From positions 5,780,748 to 5,844,747 of the forward strand of contig JAJEKV010000031.1 in NCBI GenBank assembly GCA_021234155.1: DNA of 64,000 nucleotides. The letters run 5' to 3'. A model generated the notes under the pieces. It was not told the origin of the DNA. It did not search any database and was given only the letters and a program-made list of their open reading frames with translations. A program made the position numbers and the translations under genes. Shown here piece by piece: positions 11,610 through 23,390 of this stretch (positions are counted from its first letter, which is position 1; each line of letters begins with the position of its first letter). This DNA is from Isoetes taiwanensis. Lineage: Eukaryota > Streptophyta > Lycopodiopsida > Isoetales > Isoetaceae.

Positions 11610-12308
11610 ATGGATCCTTCTGTTCAAGCTGCCTTAATATCGCTTGTCGTAGCTATCCTCGCTACATTGGGAACCCTGTTTGTGACAGTCTGGTCACAAA
11701 ATATGGCAAAAAAAGCTGAGGCGCAAAAGGTAATATCCAAGTACAGAGATCCGTTAATAGCAGCAGCCAACGAACTGGAGCACAGAATTACTAACCTGTT
11801 AGACAGAAAAATGGGAGGCATTTACATTCTAGGCAATGAGTTGCAGAAAGAATATGTAGTTGAAAGCACAGTCTACGTATTTGCTCAATTTCTGGCTTGG
11901 AGAGAAATCATTCGCAACGAAATTCAATTTCTCGATCTGGGTAATGATCACGAGACAAGGAAGTTGAACTTTGTGATGAATAAAATCAGATACTTTATGT
12001 CGACAGATAGCATAGGGGGCACGGATTTTAGGGTGTATTCAATACAACAAAGGGGCATTGGAGATGCTCTAATTGTGGATCGTTGTAGGTGCTTGAGTTA
12101 TGCTAAGTTCATCCAGCAGAAAGCGTTGTTAGATAAACACGTTGATCTGATCAGGAATTCTGTTGTATCTTTTGTCAAAAGGCAGGAAAATTATGCAGGA
12201 GCTACGGTTCATCGACTGGACCAAGTTAGGAAAGCATTGATTGAATTGATGGATCTGTTAGACCCCAAACGCCACTACAGATATGACGATACTAAGGAGC
12301 CTCGTTAG
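11610..12308 (+). CDS. Intact intronless gene: membrane-anchored protein of unknown function, 232 aa
   Basis: An uninterrupted single-exon frame starting at ATG 11610 (context gtcATGG) and ending at TAG 12306-12308. An in-frame ATG at 11589 would add seven residues; I prefer 11610 for its context and because MDPSVQAALISLVVAILATL forms a clean membrane anchor. Residues about 5-26 are one hydrophobic segment; the rest is mostly charged, probably helical, with conserved-looking blocks KYRDPLIAAANELEHRI, YVFAQFLAWREIIRNEIQFL, DFRVYSIQQRGIGDALI and CLSYAKFIQQKALLDKH. I recall similar unnamed proteins with a YRDPL..AA.DL block and one N-terminal membrane helix in bacteria and lower plants, but cannot verify it. 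Lack of introns, codon pattern and full openness in a decayed region argue that it is functional or recently arrived. No catalytic motif is visible. Confidence 0.75.
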   Translation: MDPSVQAALISLVVAILATLGTLFVTVWSQNMAKKAEAQKVISKYRDPLIAAANELEHRITNLLDRKMGGIYILGNELQKEYVVESTVYVFAQFLAWREIIRNEIQFLDLGNDHETRKLNFVMNKIRYFMSTDSIGGTDFRVYSIQQRGIGDALIVDRCRCLSYAKFIQQKALLDKHVDLIRNSVVSFVKRQENYAGATVHRLDQVRKALIELMDLLDPKRHYRYDDTKEPR

Positions 12309-12309
12309 G

Positions 12310-13520
12310 TTTAAGCTTACTCGTTGTATGTTTTGTACTTATATTGAGCCCCTATAAAATAACATAAAGTTTATCCTTCCAAACAATATCTTCAAAAACA
12401 AGAAAAGAACTTTGCTTCATGGATTCCCTCTTGGCTCACCATTCTAGCATTTCAGAGTGGACATAGGCTCGCCCATTCTCGCATCGCCTTTGGATGAATT
12501 TACTCCATGGCCCTTTGGTCTTTGCCATTGGAGATGCTCCATGACAACGTGGAATGGCATTTGGTCCACCATTCCCACATCTCACGAAGCCCTAGCAGTT
12601 TCCTGGGAATGGCGTCCACACACCATTCCACATAACTTCAACAATATAATAGTTGGAGAGTGCCCTATTTTCTCTTCTCTTGATTTCTACTATGATTTGA
12701 TGTGAGAATAACAATTTGACACATGCCTCGAGATTAGGTCTTGGGCTTGAAACTAAGTCAATAAAGACAAGCTCTGAAAATCCAGCAAGGATACCTGTGG
12801 AGGATCTGGAAAGCGAACATGGAAGTTTGCACGCAGAACTTCAAAGAGATCATAAGCTTCTTCTACAATTTCTGGATTTCCTGCTTTATCATCCTCAACT
12901 TCTAAAAAGCATGACATACTTCATCCCTATTGCTGACTAATAATTCTAGTTTTGCTTATAACATCTATCACTTTAATTGGGAAACCTTTGGAGCATTTGC
13001 AACCTATCTTTTAAAATGCTGCACAACAAGGCCCTTGCTCATACTGCTGCAAAATTGGTTGGGCAAGCTGCATACTAACAAAGATTTGAGATGTAGTTGG
13101 TGTATGTACCTCAGAAGCCCATACAATTGGAGTCGCTCATTGTGGAAGAAGGCCGTAAATCTACTCCAGGATGTGATAAACCCTGACACATGTCCGGGTT
13201 AACCACCGTGTGTCTGAGCTAACCACTATTATTCGGCCGGGATAACTACGCGATGAACTGGGCGTGAAACTCGGTTCTGACATGCTGATCTTGGAATAGA
13301 GCTTGTAATCTGTTCTTTGAACGGTTTAATCTAGCACAAAGCCCCCAAAATTGAATCAATATAACTTTTTTATATTGGTTTATTAGTGAAAACCAAATCT
13401 TTAAATCAGTACAAGTTTGTGGGCCAAAAAGTTTACAAACTATATCTAGTTGTGCAATGTGGTTCATGAATATAATCCTATGACGTGATAAAAAAGTGTT
13501 GCTTTTTAACATGGTACTAG
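12310..13520. other. Intergenic DNA, no gene recognised
   Basis: Downstream of the intact ORF the sequence returns to AT-rich composition. Short frames at 12457-12705, 12716-12940 and 12930-13202 (+) show no family motif. Nothing else stands out. Confidence 0.5.
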
Positions 13521-13524
13521 AATA

Positions 13525-14070
13525 TGATAGTTGTAGTTGGTCTTTATAACAACTTAAAATATATGATATCTATTAACGTTTAGTATATCAAGTTTAGTGG
13601 AATGATATTTGATCACGTCTATCTTCCTTAGTATATGCACATGGTAATATTAAGTGCCTACATTAACATATTAAAAACTATTGCTTAATATCTCTAGTTT
13701 AGTGGAGTGATATTTGGATGGCGTCTATTTTATGATATTTGATAGTGATTAATTACTGTAACACTACAATGTGGTAAAGTAGTTGGTTTCGATTTGACCT
13801 GTTTACAGTTGTTTTTCCATGTGCACATGGCAAGTGTACGATATAATATAGTGATTTTACTATGACACCACATGGTAACTTTACGATATAATATAGTGAT
13901 TTTACTATGACACCACGACGTGGTAAATGTTGTCGGTTTAGATTGGATTGATAGGGATCAATACACCACAATGTGGTAAATGTTGCCTGTTTAAATTTGG
14001 TTGATAGCAATTAATTACAGTAACACCACAATGTGGTAATCTCATTGGTTTAGATTTGTTAATATTGCAT
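13525..14070. repeat. Degenerate minisatellite with palindromic core
   Basis: A short palindrome-like core, caccac followed by a gtgg or catgg half, recurs at 13762, 13866, 13911, 13964 and 14024 (spacing 44-104 bp). It is followed in most copies by taaatgtt and a ggtttagatttg-like tail. Two copies of acgatataatatagtgattttactatga lie between them. A related duplicated block, tagtttagtgga.tgatatttg, occurs near 13590 and 13697. Confidence 0.7.
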
Positions 14071-14259
14071 ATATCAAATAGTGGTTCATGTGCCAAGTTT
14101 GTGACTGCAATGCAATTGAACAATATGGGAATTGAACCCATAATTTTTATCATGTGTTTTTCAACGACTCCGATCAAACAAGTACTCAAATTGAGCAATT
14201 CAGAAGCAAAATTGTATTATGAAGGAGCATACCTAGTGCACTGAAAACAAGAAGAGAGA

Positions 14260-15165
14260 TGACATATTTAGCAAAATTTGGACTTATTCAAATCTAATAG
14301 ATATGCTTCAAGGATGTCATGATAAGATTACATGTATTTTTAACTTTGTTGATTTTAGTAAATTGTTCAATTTATTTTTAGATCAAAAGTATGATGGAAA
14401 CTAAGATATAAAATTACTTTCTAAACTAATATTCACTTTAATCTTTTAGAATTAAATTCTTATCTAAGAAACTCTGTATGCTTAAAATGTTATTTTTTTT
14501 TTAAATATTTAAAAAAAAAATTAAATTGAAATTGAATACGTTTATGTTTTAATAATAGCTATTGAATAGTTTATTTTTGATGAAATAAAATATATTGAAA
14601 ATTAATGGATAATAAACTGAACCTAAACTTTCTTTAAAGTATTTTTAAAAGTGTAAAAATTTGTAAATTGTGAAAATTCTCATAATAGTTTTAAGTTAAT
14701 CGCTTATCACACCCATCAAATTTCATTTAGAAATTATCATTGCCAAATTTTAAATTTGTTAAATCACTGAAATTGAACCTTTATATTCTTGGAATATCTA
14801 ATTCTAAATAGATTCAAGCAAAAATTAGTTTGAAAAGCAATTTTATTCTTCGATAATCATTACACTTTTAATTTAAAGATGAACTTATATAATTAAAATT
14901 TATAAATATTATAACAATCAAGAAGAATTAAACAATATATATATTTTTATAATGGCATCCTTGTGCTATCTATCAAATCTGAATAAGTCTAAGTTTTATT
15001 GAATATGTCATAGAGGAGCATTACCTACAACAAAAACTTTGGAAGAACACAGGTGCGGATCACATATAAGATAAGCGAGAATCACATATAAGATAAAAAG
15101 CAAGGGGGCGAAGAAAAGTGCTACCTTTAAAGTGAAAGCGAAGTATAATAGTTAGCATTCTAAAA
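14260..15165. other. Very AT-rich tract, no gene
   Basis: Long A and T runs with no coding potential in any frame; it ends at the 3' simple-repeat tail of the LINE on its right. Confidence 0.7.
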
Positions 15166-15525
15166 TGCAAATAGAATAGAATAGAATAGAATAGATTTCT
15201 TATCGTCCATGGAGACCAACTGGCCTATGGGATCCAAACAAAAAAAGAGCAGCAAGCGTATTATTGTCAGGATGAAAAAACCCCCACCCAAAGGGTTTTC
15301 GAGGGAAAAACCTTAGCAACAATAAGTATGCTGGTACATTATACAATTGTATAGGACAGTTCAATACTGTCCCGGAGGACACAACTGAGTCAGTGCATCC
15401 ATAACCTCCTGGAGGTATGACCCCAACAAGCCCACTGACGCCGTATTCAATACCTCATGCAACGGCTGGCCAGACACTAGTAATCGAACATACCACGCTC
15501 GGATATGGGCAGATGCTGGGCAGAT

Positions 15526-17811
15526 CTAGAGGGCATGACATTCATCTTCAATGGCGCCCTGGTGGCAACACTGGCAAAACCTGTCCTCCCGTGCTTCCTG
15601 GGCCCAACGTCCCGTCTCAATGCGGAGACGATGTGCTCCCGTGCGAATGGAAGCTATAAGTCTGCGCTTCTTCATGGGCAAATGGGTGTACAAGTACTGG
15701 TGTGGGCCTCTTGTGAGCCTAGGATTGACTTGCTGCTCATAGTGTGCCAGCTTAACGTGCGTCCGAGCATCTGCATCCCAGGGCTTGCGAAGAAAAGTAG
15801 CATCTAGGTACAACTTAAGTGCCTTGTGATCCTTTTTTGCCCGTACCTGTACGCATCTGTTTGCCTGTACACCCCAACGTGAGAACCACTGAGCTTGCTT
15901 GTCCTTCCAACAGGCTTTGAGGCGTTGGGGACCCATCGCTATGGCGAAAGCAAGGTTGGGCAAACGTGTATCACCCATAGCGACCACCTTCTGGAAGTAA
16001 ATAATATGGCGCTCCAATGCAGCCCGTTGAAGGGGTAAAAATGGAGTAGGATCTGGTATGGGACTGTGGACTTTTCTCCAAGGGCCCGTGCCAAGAAGGC
16101 TTTCTGCACCCGCTCGAGATCATTCCAGGTGTTGAGGGATATCACCGGACCCCACACTTCTGCCCCACACAAGAGGACCGGCTCGACCAAGGCCCGAAAT
16201 AAGTGTGACTGGTGGCCCCAGGCATACAACTCTGCCTTGTGGCTGTTGTTCTGCATGGCATATAGTGCTTTCCAATCCGTTGTGACCCGCAACCTGATGG
16301 CAGCATCCCAGTGGCTGGTAGCAGAGAACTCGATCCCCAAGTACTTGTAGGTCGGAGCCACCTCTACATCTTATCCCTGTTAAGTGAATGAGGGAAGCCT
16401 TGGCTGACGGGATGACGAAACTAGTAGCACCCTAGTTTTGGCCAAGTTAACTTGCATGCCAGTGAATCGACAAAAAGTGTCAAGGCATCCAGGTGACGTT
16501 GCATGTCCTCTGGAGTATAGGCCAGGAGGTTGACATCATCAGCATATACGAGTTACCGGATTGTGTGATGCATGAGATGCATTAGAGGAAATTTGAGATC
16601 TCATTTTATCCCCATAAGAATCCTCCAATGGAATGGCTACCCTCTATTAACTGCAATTAATGCAGCACCAACAACTTCATTGCTGTTGTTTTTCCCCTAT
16701 AACTTTTGATCCGCTTGTCAAAATGTTGCGGCGTTTGTTGCATTAGATGCGGAATGAAAAGATCTTTCCAATGATATATGGTTATGATGTATTTCAATAT
16801 GGTCAAATGCATTAACCTTAAAAAAATATGATTTTTTGCTTATTTCTTATATATTTATATCGTAAAAGCTGTATGAATGGGTTATCACTACATAGATCTT
16901 GTGAAGACGAACCCATTGCTACAAAAAGTTTTTGAATCGGAGTTCTGGATCAAAAGTTATAATGAAAAAATGATACTATACAGAAGTTAGTTGCAGCTGC
17001 ATTAATTACAGGCTGCCACATAATACTGGAATGAGATATACTGGAGCTCTTCTCTTATTGGACAATTTAAAAAGCTGACATGGCATTTTAAGCATCCCTT
17101 AATGGGACAAAATGTGATCTCATTTTTCCTCTAATGGGCGCTCGCACTTCCGTGCTCGGAAAGCCAAAGAGTGTGGGGGAGAGGGGGCAACCTTGACGTA
17201 CTCCAATATTACTGATTACCGGCTGCCCTGATGATGTGATACGGCCTGAGCATGCCTCATATAGCATGTATATTGCATTCTGCAAGTCATGGGGGGTCCC
17301 CAGCTGCCGCAATCTGTCCCATAACTTGTCCTGGGGCACTGTGTCAAAAGCTTTTGCGAAATCCACGAAACAACAGTAGAGGTTCTGTCGGCGATTCCTG
17401 CTATCCTCAATCAGGATGCGCAGAGTGAAGATATGATCAATGGTGGAGCCAAAAGCCTGCTTGTGTGAGAGCTCACACATCTGCCTCCTCTGCCCATATT
17501 GTCAGCCGCTGCTCAAGGATGCCAGCTAACAGTTTTGCAAAGAGAGAGCTGACCATAATAGTACGATAGTTGGCTGGGCATTGAGGATCCCCTGCCTTGT
17601 ATATGGGCACAACTCTACTAGTGGTCCATTGTGGAGGAAAGCCTTCTTGCAGTGCTTTATTGAATAATGCCGTGAGGACAGGCACCAGTGGAGGCCCAGC
17701 CCATTTCAGAAGTTCCGCCTGCATGCCATCTAAATCTGTTGCCTTCCCATTAGCTAGGCATTGCAGGCTCCTGATGACATCCCCTTTTGTGATGACCAAG
17801 GCCATGTCCAT
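15526..17811 (-). pseudogene. LINE reverse transcriptase and C-terminal domain (interrupted)
   Basis: 17811-17473 encodes the RT N-terminal palm and fingers (ANGKATDLDGMQAELLKW, SRVVPIYKAGDP, NYRTI). 17480-17160 encodes CFVDFAKAFDTVPQDKLW and GVRQGCPLSPTLF. The catalytic YADDVNLLAYTPEDMQ lies at about 16548-16501, beyond the MITE. 16361-15526 carries the thumb and tail (YKYLGIEFS, then a Cys/His cluster CQCCHQGAIEDECH). AKAFDTVP with the YADD box resembles RTE/CR1-like rather than angiosperm L1 RTs. The insertion and frameshifts make it non-functional. Confidence 0.85.
16580..17136. mobile_element. MITE-like element with 33-bp terminal inverted repeats
   Basis: The left end (16580, cattagaggaaattt...) and the reverse complement of the right end (17136) match at about 29 of 33 positions. 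The 557-bp body has no ORF and lies inside the LINE reverse transcriptase between the GCPLSP and YADD motifs. Non-autonomous DNA transposons have this form. No clean target-site duplication was seen, and a short piece of LINE beside the junction seems lost. Confidence 0.75.
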
Positions 17812-18245
17812 CTGAGGAGGGATTGGGGCCCAGCCCCCGAGCGGGTCGTAAAGCTATTGCAAGTACTGTACCCATTGCTCCGAGGTGATGTTCCCTGTGG
17901 GCTGTATAGCCTTGCTCAATACCTTTCTCCAGAGTGTCTTGAGATGCCGATCCAGAAGATGGAACATCTGTTGCTAATGCTCTACGAGGTACCTGGCTTT
18001 CTTGTTCTTGAGGAAGGAGCGGTATTGTTTGATGGCCTGTGGGCGGGCGGTGGGATTAGTAACTTGCCGGAGTTCGCGTTTGAGCTCCTGACACTCATCA
18101 TCGAACCATCTGTTGCGGGAGGAGGTGGCAGCGCCCGAGGTTCTCCGTGAGTGGTCTCTCCCAAAACATCTTTCAGCAGCTGTCAGAAGTAGGTGAGTCA
18201 GCTGAACAGATTGCTGCTGAAGTGTGGGGAGTTGTAGTAGTCTCG

Positions 18246-20225
18246 CTAGATCATGTCAAGCATCTGAGCATAGGCCCTTGCACGGTCGTAGTCCAGGCGC
18301 AGCTGGGGCACCTGGGGTGCTGAGGCAGTGGATGCACGGGGAGCCTGCCAATGTACATGCACGAACAGATGTTGGTGGTCGGAGTCCACTTCCATGTCCC
18401 GAGTGTCTGTTCCAATGGAAAAATAGGTAACCAGGTGCAGATCCTGTTCCTCGACCAGCAGGTAATCCACCACACTGGAGTCGCCCCTTTGGTTCTCTTG
18501 TCTGCAAGTACAGCGGCTGGAAGACGGCCATTGCACCAACCTGTTACAAATAACCAGGTCAAAGATACTACCCATCCGCAACAACTGCCTACCATAGTGT
18601 GAAATATGGTTGTCATCTGATATCCTTGACCAAGCTACCTGTGCGGGGTTCAACTGTAAGACATCCTCTGCCAGGGGCTCAAATTTCGGGACCTGCTCAG
18701 CTCCTGTGCATGCATTAAAGTCTCCAGGCAGCATAACCTTGCTCAATTGTTTGTGCTGCTGTATGTCATCATATAGATCGACATAGGGCTCCAATCTATC
18801 CACACCCGAATGAGTGTTATAAAAGTTGCTCTCGGCATGTGGAAAGTAACATGCTGTTACGAAGAGGAGACTGCCATTGACATGCTGCATGCGCACCCAC
18901 AAGTGACGATTATACCTGTCTGTTTTGTGCAGCGAGACTGACTGCCCCAAGGTTGCACGATAGTAGCAGGCAACCTCCCCATGCCCTCGCTTGCCTGTGC
19001 ACTCGTTGAACACCGAAAAATGTAGATAGCCTGGGAGGCTCGGCAGTCTGTGCCCTGCATGTTCTCATGTTTCCATAAGGAAAATGAGATCCATATCTAG
19101 TGCAATAGAGTTGAGACTCTTCCCTTTATGCCAAGGGAAGCCCCGAAATTCCAAGATACCATCCGGAGGCACAGTTCCTATTTGTTGGCATTTGATGTAG
19201 ATGCACGATGGTCTGTTCCGGTTGCAGGAGAAGCAGTGTGCAGCGCCTAAACAGCAGTTGCGGGAGCAGGAGGTGCAGTAGGGGTACTGGTGGCAGTATC
19301 CTGCAGCGGCCCCTCGACGGCAGATTTCCCTGACTTGAGCTAGCTGGTGCCGGCGGGACTCCTGTTGCATCGGAGTAAGATCATGGTCGACATACAGGGT
19401 AGTGCCCTTCAATTGCCTACTCTGACGCAAAATTGCCTCACGCACTCGCATGTCTGCAACTGTGAAGGTGACAATGCGTGGGCGATCTGTGCGTTGAGCC
19501 CCAAGGCGTCTTGCTCGAACAACGTGGACTGTGGTCTGAAATGCCATGCGAGATAAAATCTGATCCTGGATGCGCTTGGCGAGATCCTCTCCTGCTTCCT
19601 CTGATAGTCCACGTACCACCACATTATGACGTCGTCGGCCCTGCTCTTGCTGCTCACTGAGTCGCGGGGCAACATTGGCTGTCCCAACAGGCGATGCCTA
19701 TTGTCTAGAGTGTGTGGGCTGTTCACAGCAAGGGCGGGGTGGTGTTCGAGATGGAACATGTGTCGTCTGTCTGCCTGGTTGACGACTTGTGGGTTGTTGG
19801 GCATGTGGGCTTGTCTGGCTCCTGCTAAAATTTTTGCTGCTTGGCCAACTCATTCGTGCACTGCCGCAATTGTTCATGGACCTCGGTACGGAGGCCCTTG
19901 CCTTGCTGGGCAGCAGTTGCTCGGAGCTCATGTATCTCCTGATCTTGTGTCGCAGCCCTACCCTGTAGGGCTCTTAGCTCTGCTTGGTTGGCTTCGAAGG
20001 CGGCTCGGAGGTTTCGTCTTATGGTGGCAGACCCCTCAGCTTCTGACTTGAGGTGGGAGATGGTTGCCACTGTATCCTGCTCAACACACTGCCTGTCCCG
20101 TGCCATGGTCTTTATGGTGGTGAGGAGGGAGTCCACGCGAGCTCGCAGGTCAGCAAGACCCTTCTTCTCCTATTGCCTCTCAATTGCGCCAAGGTGTCTC
20201 CCTCAATTTCCTTCCCCGCTTCCAT
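18246..20225 (-). pseudogene. LINE ORF1 region plus AP endonuclease (decayed)
   Basis: From ATG at 20225 the frame gives a Glu/Ala/Gln-rich coiled coil (about 20136-19825), then after frameshifts an RRM-like region (19622 to about 19350, with DLTPMQQESRR), then a dense Cys cluster (YCTSCSRNCC, HCFSC) that could bind zinc. The endonuclease follows in the same frame as the Cys region: an ILEFRGFPW start, LMET near 19066, GDFNACTGA, SSVVDYLLV and VDSDHQHLF. The Asp/Asn of GDFN, the Asp of VDYLL and the His of SDH are the expected active-site positions. One TGA (19066-19064) interrupts the fused frame where Trp is expected. The continuous frame from Cys cluster into endonuclease suggests a single long ORF originally, unlike typical two-ORF plant L1. 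Confidence 0.75.
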
Positions 20226-20330
20226 TCTTATTTCTCCAAGTGTTTACATGACCGTGGGGCAAGCCCTCCTTTTTTTATATCCTATTGGAGGTTCTAGTCG
20301 GCTAACTTAGGGCTGGGGCTAGAATTCTTA

Positions 20331-22190
20331 GATCGACCCTCCTGACTGGACTTGTTCCCGAAAGAGATAAATTAGAGCTCTTGCCCTATGGAAAAGGTCC
20401 CCACATCTTTTCTGAATATCAAGAAAAAGATGATTCCAAAACTTAATTTTTTCCCAATTTGAAGAATCTCTATCATATTTATCCCTCCTATTAAGCCAAT
20501 GAGTCGTGACACATTTAATTAGTTTTAAAAAAAATCATAAACTTCATCCAAATAATGTCGCAACTCTTCTTGACGAAGACCACATCGTTTTCGTATTTCC
20601 AAATGATCCATAAAGCAATTTGAAGAACTATTCAGGTAATTGCAGAATTGCAAGCACTAAAGGACTAAGCAGTGGTGGTGAAGGATCTAGCATCTAGGAT
20701 TTTATTCCTATTGCCATCTTGAGTAAGTCAATTTCAAAACTGTTGATTACTGAGCAAGTAAAATTATCAATAATATAGTTTCATCATGTGCACAACAAAG
20801 TGAGCAAAATAAACTCTGGATGTTATGGACAATCAAAGTCATAGAATGCAGAACCTAGGAGTTGATATATAGTAGAACTTCGTAAGGGTTTGCTACATGA
20901 TACACGCTTTACAATGAAAATATAACGCCATAAACTCTAGTGCAAAAATGAACAAAGTTGGTGGCAGCTTCCTTTAGCATGCATGTTGGATTGGCATTAT
21001 CAATCATATTTACAACCATATCTCCCTATATTCACAACTTGGAACTATAATTTTGAAACACCTAAATTTGAAGCTTTGAACCAAAGTTTTCTTCTTTTCT
21101 TAGTGCAAACACCATTCAGTTTGATAAATATAGCATGTAAATCCATAATTAATTTATTATAAAACCAGATACTAATTATAATTATGCCTAGACTCCAAAC
21201 AAATGGGCAGTGATACTTGGGAAACTCATAATCCTCAAACAAATATGTCCAAGTTTCCTGAATTGAAATGCTCTTTGTTCAATGCATTCCCTAATCTCAA
21301 ATTTCTCATGATTAACCTTCTATGATCTTTGTCTCTTACACATCTATTTAAGACTTCCTTAATGTGGCACCTTAGTTTCTCGTATTATTCCTACAATTAG
21401 GCAAGGATATGATTAATTTGGCCAAACTACATTGGTTAATCTAACCAAAACTATGGATAAACACGTTTGAATAAAAAGGGTGGCTATTGAAGAGGAAGAT
21501 GCAAAAAGCAATGTTTATCGAAGACCAATTGTTCTATGAGGCCTATACACCATATCAACATTGCTCTACTTACCTCCATTCACTTTGCAATGGAAAGCTG
21601 ATCTCATTGATTAGCCATGACATTAAACTCAAATGCCATGTGCATTCATGTTCCATTGGTGTGGATTCCAATCAACTCGAAGCATGATAAAGAGCAGTGG
21701 CAATGTCCATTTTATAGTGAGAGGGTTGGAAGCTAAGGTCAAGGATGTTACATTCCTGGTACTTTTTATTCCAGGGGAGAGCATTAGTTCTAGCACTAGC
21801 AGCCTAGATCCATTCCTACAACATTGATGGATGAACTTTGAGACCTTTTCATAACAAGTGATTCTAATCATTCAGGACTATTACAAGCCTTTCACCAATG
21901 ATGTTTCTTGCATGCTATGACATCAAACCACCCAGCGCAATGTGAAGTCTTAAAATTCTTTTTAGATGCATATAGTCATATTTACTTATGATCATTTGAG
22001 TTTACTTGCATATGAGCACGTAATTTCATGAACATATGGATTTGCTTACAAATTGCTTCCTTGTTTTAAGAGGCGTAGAAGATGCAACCTTGCACTAACT
22101 GATGCAAATGATGAGAAGTATTACTATGAGGACATTTGCAAGAAAACATGTTCCAGATGCAAAGAAGAATATGCAGCATATTCTTCAAAG
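20331..22190. other. Intergenic DNA, no gene seen
   Basis: AT-rich, no recognisable coding frame or repeat structure. Frames at 21045-21242 (-) and 21487-21687 (+) have no family motif. Confidence 0.5.
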
Positions 22191-22344
22191 CAATATGTAG
22201 CATAATAACAGGGGGTTTTCTTTGTGTTTTTGTACGCTTTTCACTAAGGTTTTCCTATGATTTCGTGATGTATTCAAATGGATATACTAATGCGTACATC
22301 TAGAGTGCACCATTTCTGAGCCATTGATTTTAGCCTTTTTTTCC

Positions 22345-22515
22345 AATGGTCAACAACCAATGGCTCACAACAAAAGCCCTTTTTTTGTGCGTGTAGTGCA
22401 TAATGGTCAACAACCAATGGCTCACAACAAAAGCCCTTTTTTGTGCGTGTGGTGCATAATGGTCAACAACCAATGGCTCACAACAAAAGCCCTCTTTTTG
22501 TGTGTGTGGTGCATA
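22345..22515 (+). repeat. 57-bp tandem repeat, three copies
   Basis: Units start with aatggtcaacaaccaatgg at 22345, 22402 and 22458 (periods 57 and 56). They are nearly identical except for the length of a T run, which implies recent amplification. Each contains caaccaatggctcacaac. One frame spans the copies, giving a repeating NGQQPMAHNKSPF, probably incidental. Confidence 0.9.
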
Positions 22516-23159
22516 ATGAGCACATGAAGGGCTTGAAGGGCGCATGTAGTGCAGTTTCCCCGCCGGCAACACATTTCTTATCATAACTTTTGATCCAGAG
22601 CTCTGTTTGAGATGATTTTTATTGCGTTGGAAAGCTCTCTCCGAGATCTTTTTGATAGTGTATGATATGGATATGTTTGGTTAAGTTATCTATGCTAAAA
22701 CAGCAATTTTCCGGCCAGGTTTGGTAGGCTTTCACATCCTACCAGCTGATTAATACAGGATTGCGCTATTGGATATTGTTTTATGGCTCATTCCGAATGA
22801 AGCTTGCAAAAAATTACCATGCATTTTTAGATTTTGAGGCTTCAGGATTGCAAGCTTTGAGGTCTCACATGAGCCTAGCTAGGTACTCGTTGACGCAGGA
22901 AATCCGGCAGCTTGATGTTGTGATCAGGAGGGCTGCATCTGGAGAACCCATGAATTAGGCCTTGTTGCTGTTCATCGTGTTTGCAATGTTCTTGTTTGTG
23001 CAGTTTCATGTGCGTGGCGCCCATGCGACATGTACATTCTCTAAGCCTATAAATATGTGATATTCTCTTCTTTGATGCTATGTCTTGTTCATGCTTTGTT
23101 GATTGCACTTCGTTATTAACATCTGCAGACTTTCAGAGGGCTTTGGCCCCTGGGCATAA

Positions 23160-23245
23160 GGGAGACCCCCTACACTGGAATCTCCCTTATGCTCGGATGA
23201 GCATTGGCATTGCGTTCGGGTTCAATTCCCCAAGCTCACTAACAA
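23160..23245 (+). repeat. tRNA-like head fragment and small hairpin
   Basis: gggttcaattccccaagctcac at 23218 matches a tRNA T-arm and polymerase III B box (GGTTCAATTCC at 23219-23229) and resembles the SINE heads at 23415 and 34918. Just upstream, taagggaga and tctccctta form a short stem-loop (about 23158-23190). Confidence 0.5.
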
Positions 23246-23390
23246 ATCGTGCTTGTTGGCTTCCAGGGATCCAAGAAAACCATGCATAGGATCATCAAGT
23301 GCATGCCATTGCCAACTGGAGCTTGGAATGGCAGCCAATGGCATGTGTTTGATGGCCCCTATGCATGATCCGAGCACGTCGTACAGGTAA

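Larger units (their letters stand above)
15171..20330 (-). mobile_element. LINE (non-LTR retrotransposon), near full length but broken, nested MITE inside
   Basis: Read on the minus strand the element runs from about 20330 to 15171. It encodes, in order, a coiled-coil ORF1 segment, an RRM-like segment, a Cys-rich cluster, an AP endonuclease, a reverse transcriptase and a C-terminal CCHC-like region. Its 3' end is a short simple repeat, (CTATT)n at 15171-15195, instead of poly(A), as in RTE-type and some other LINE clades. Several frameshifts, at least one TGA in place of Trp at the start of the endonuclease, and the 557-bp insertion at 16580-17136 show it is dead. No target-site duplication was found by eye. 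Confidence 0.85.

Noticed and set aside
15417-18616. Plus-strand ORFs across the 15-20 kb region
   Set aside because: They are shadows of the minus-strand LINE coding frames, which carry the recognisable endonuclease and RT motifs.
22324-22527. A repeat protein encoded by the 57-mer array
   Set aside because: Near-identical DNA copies with a period divisible by three keep a frame open by chance; there are only three units and no extended coding context.
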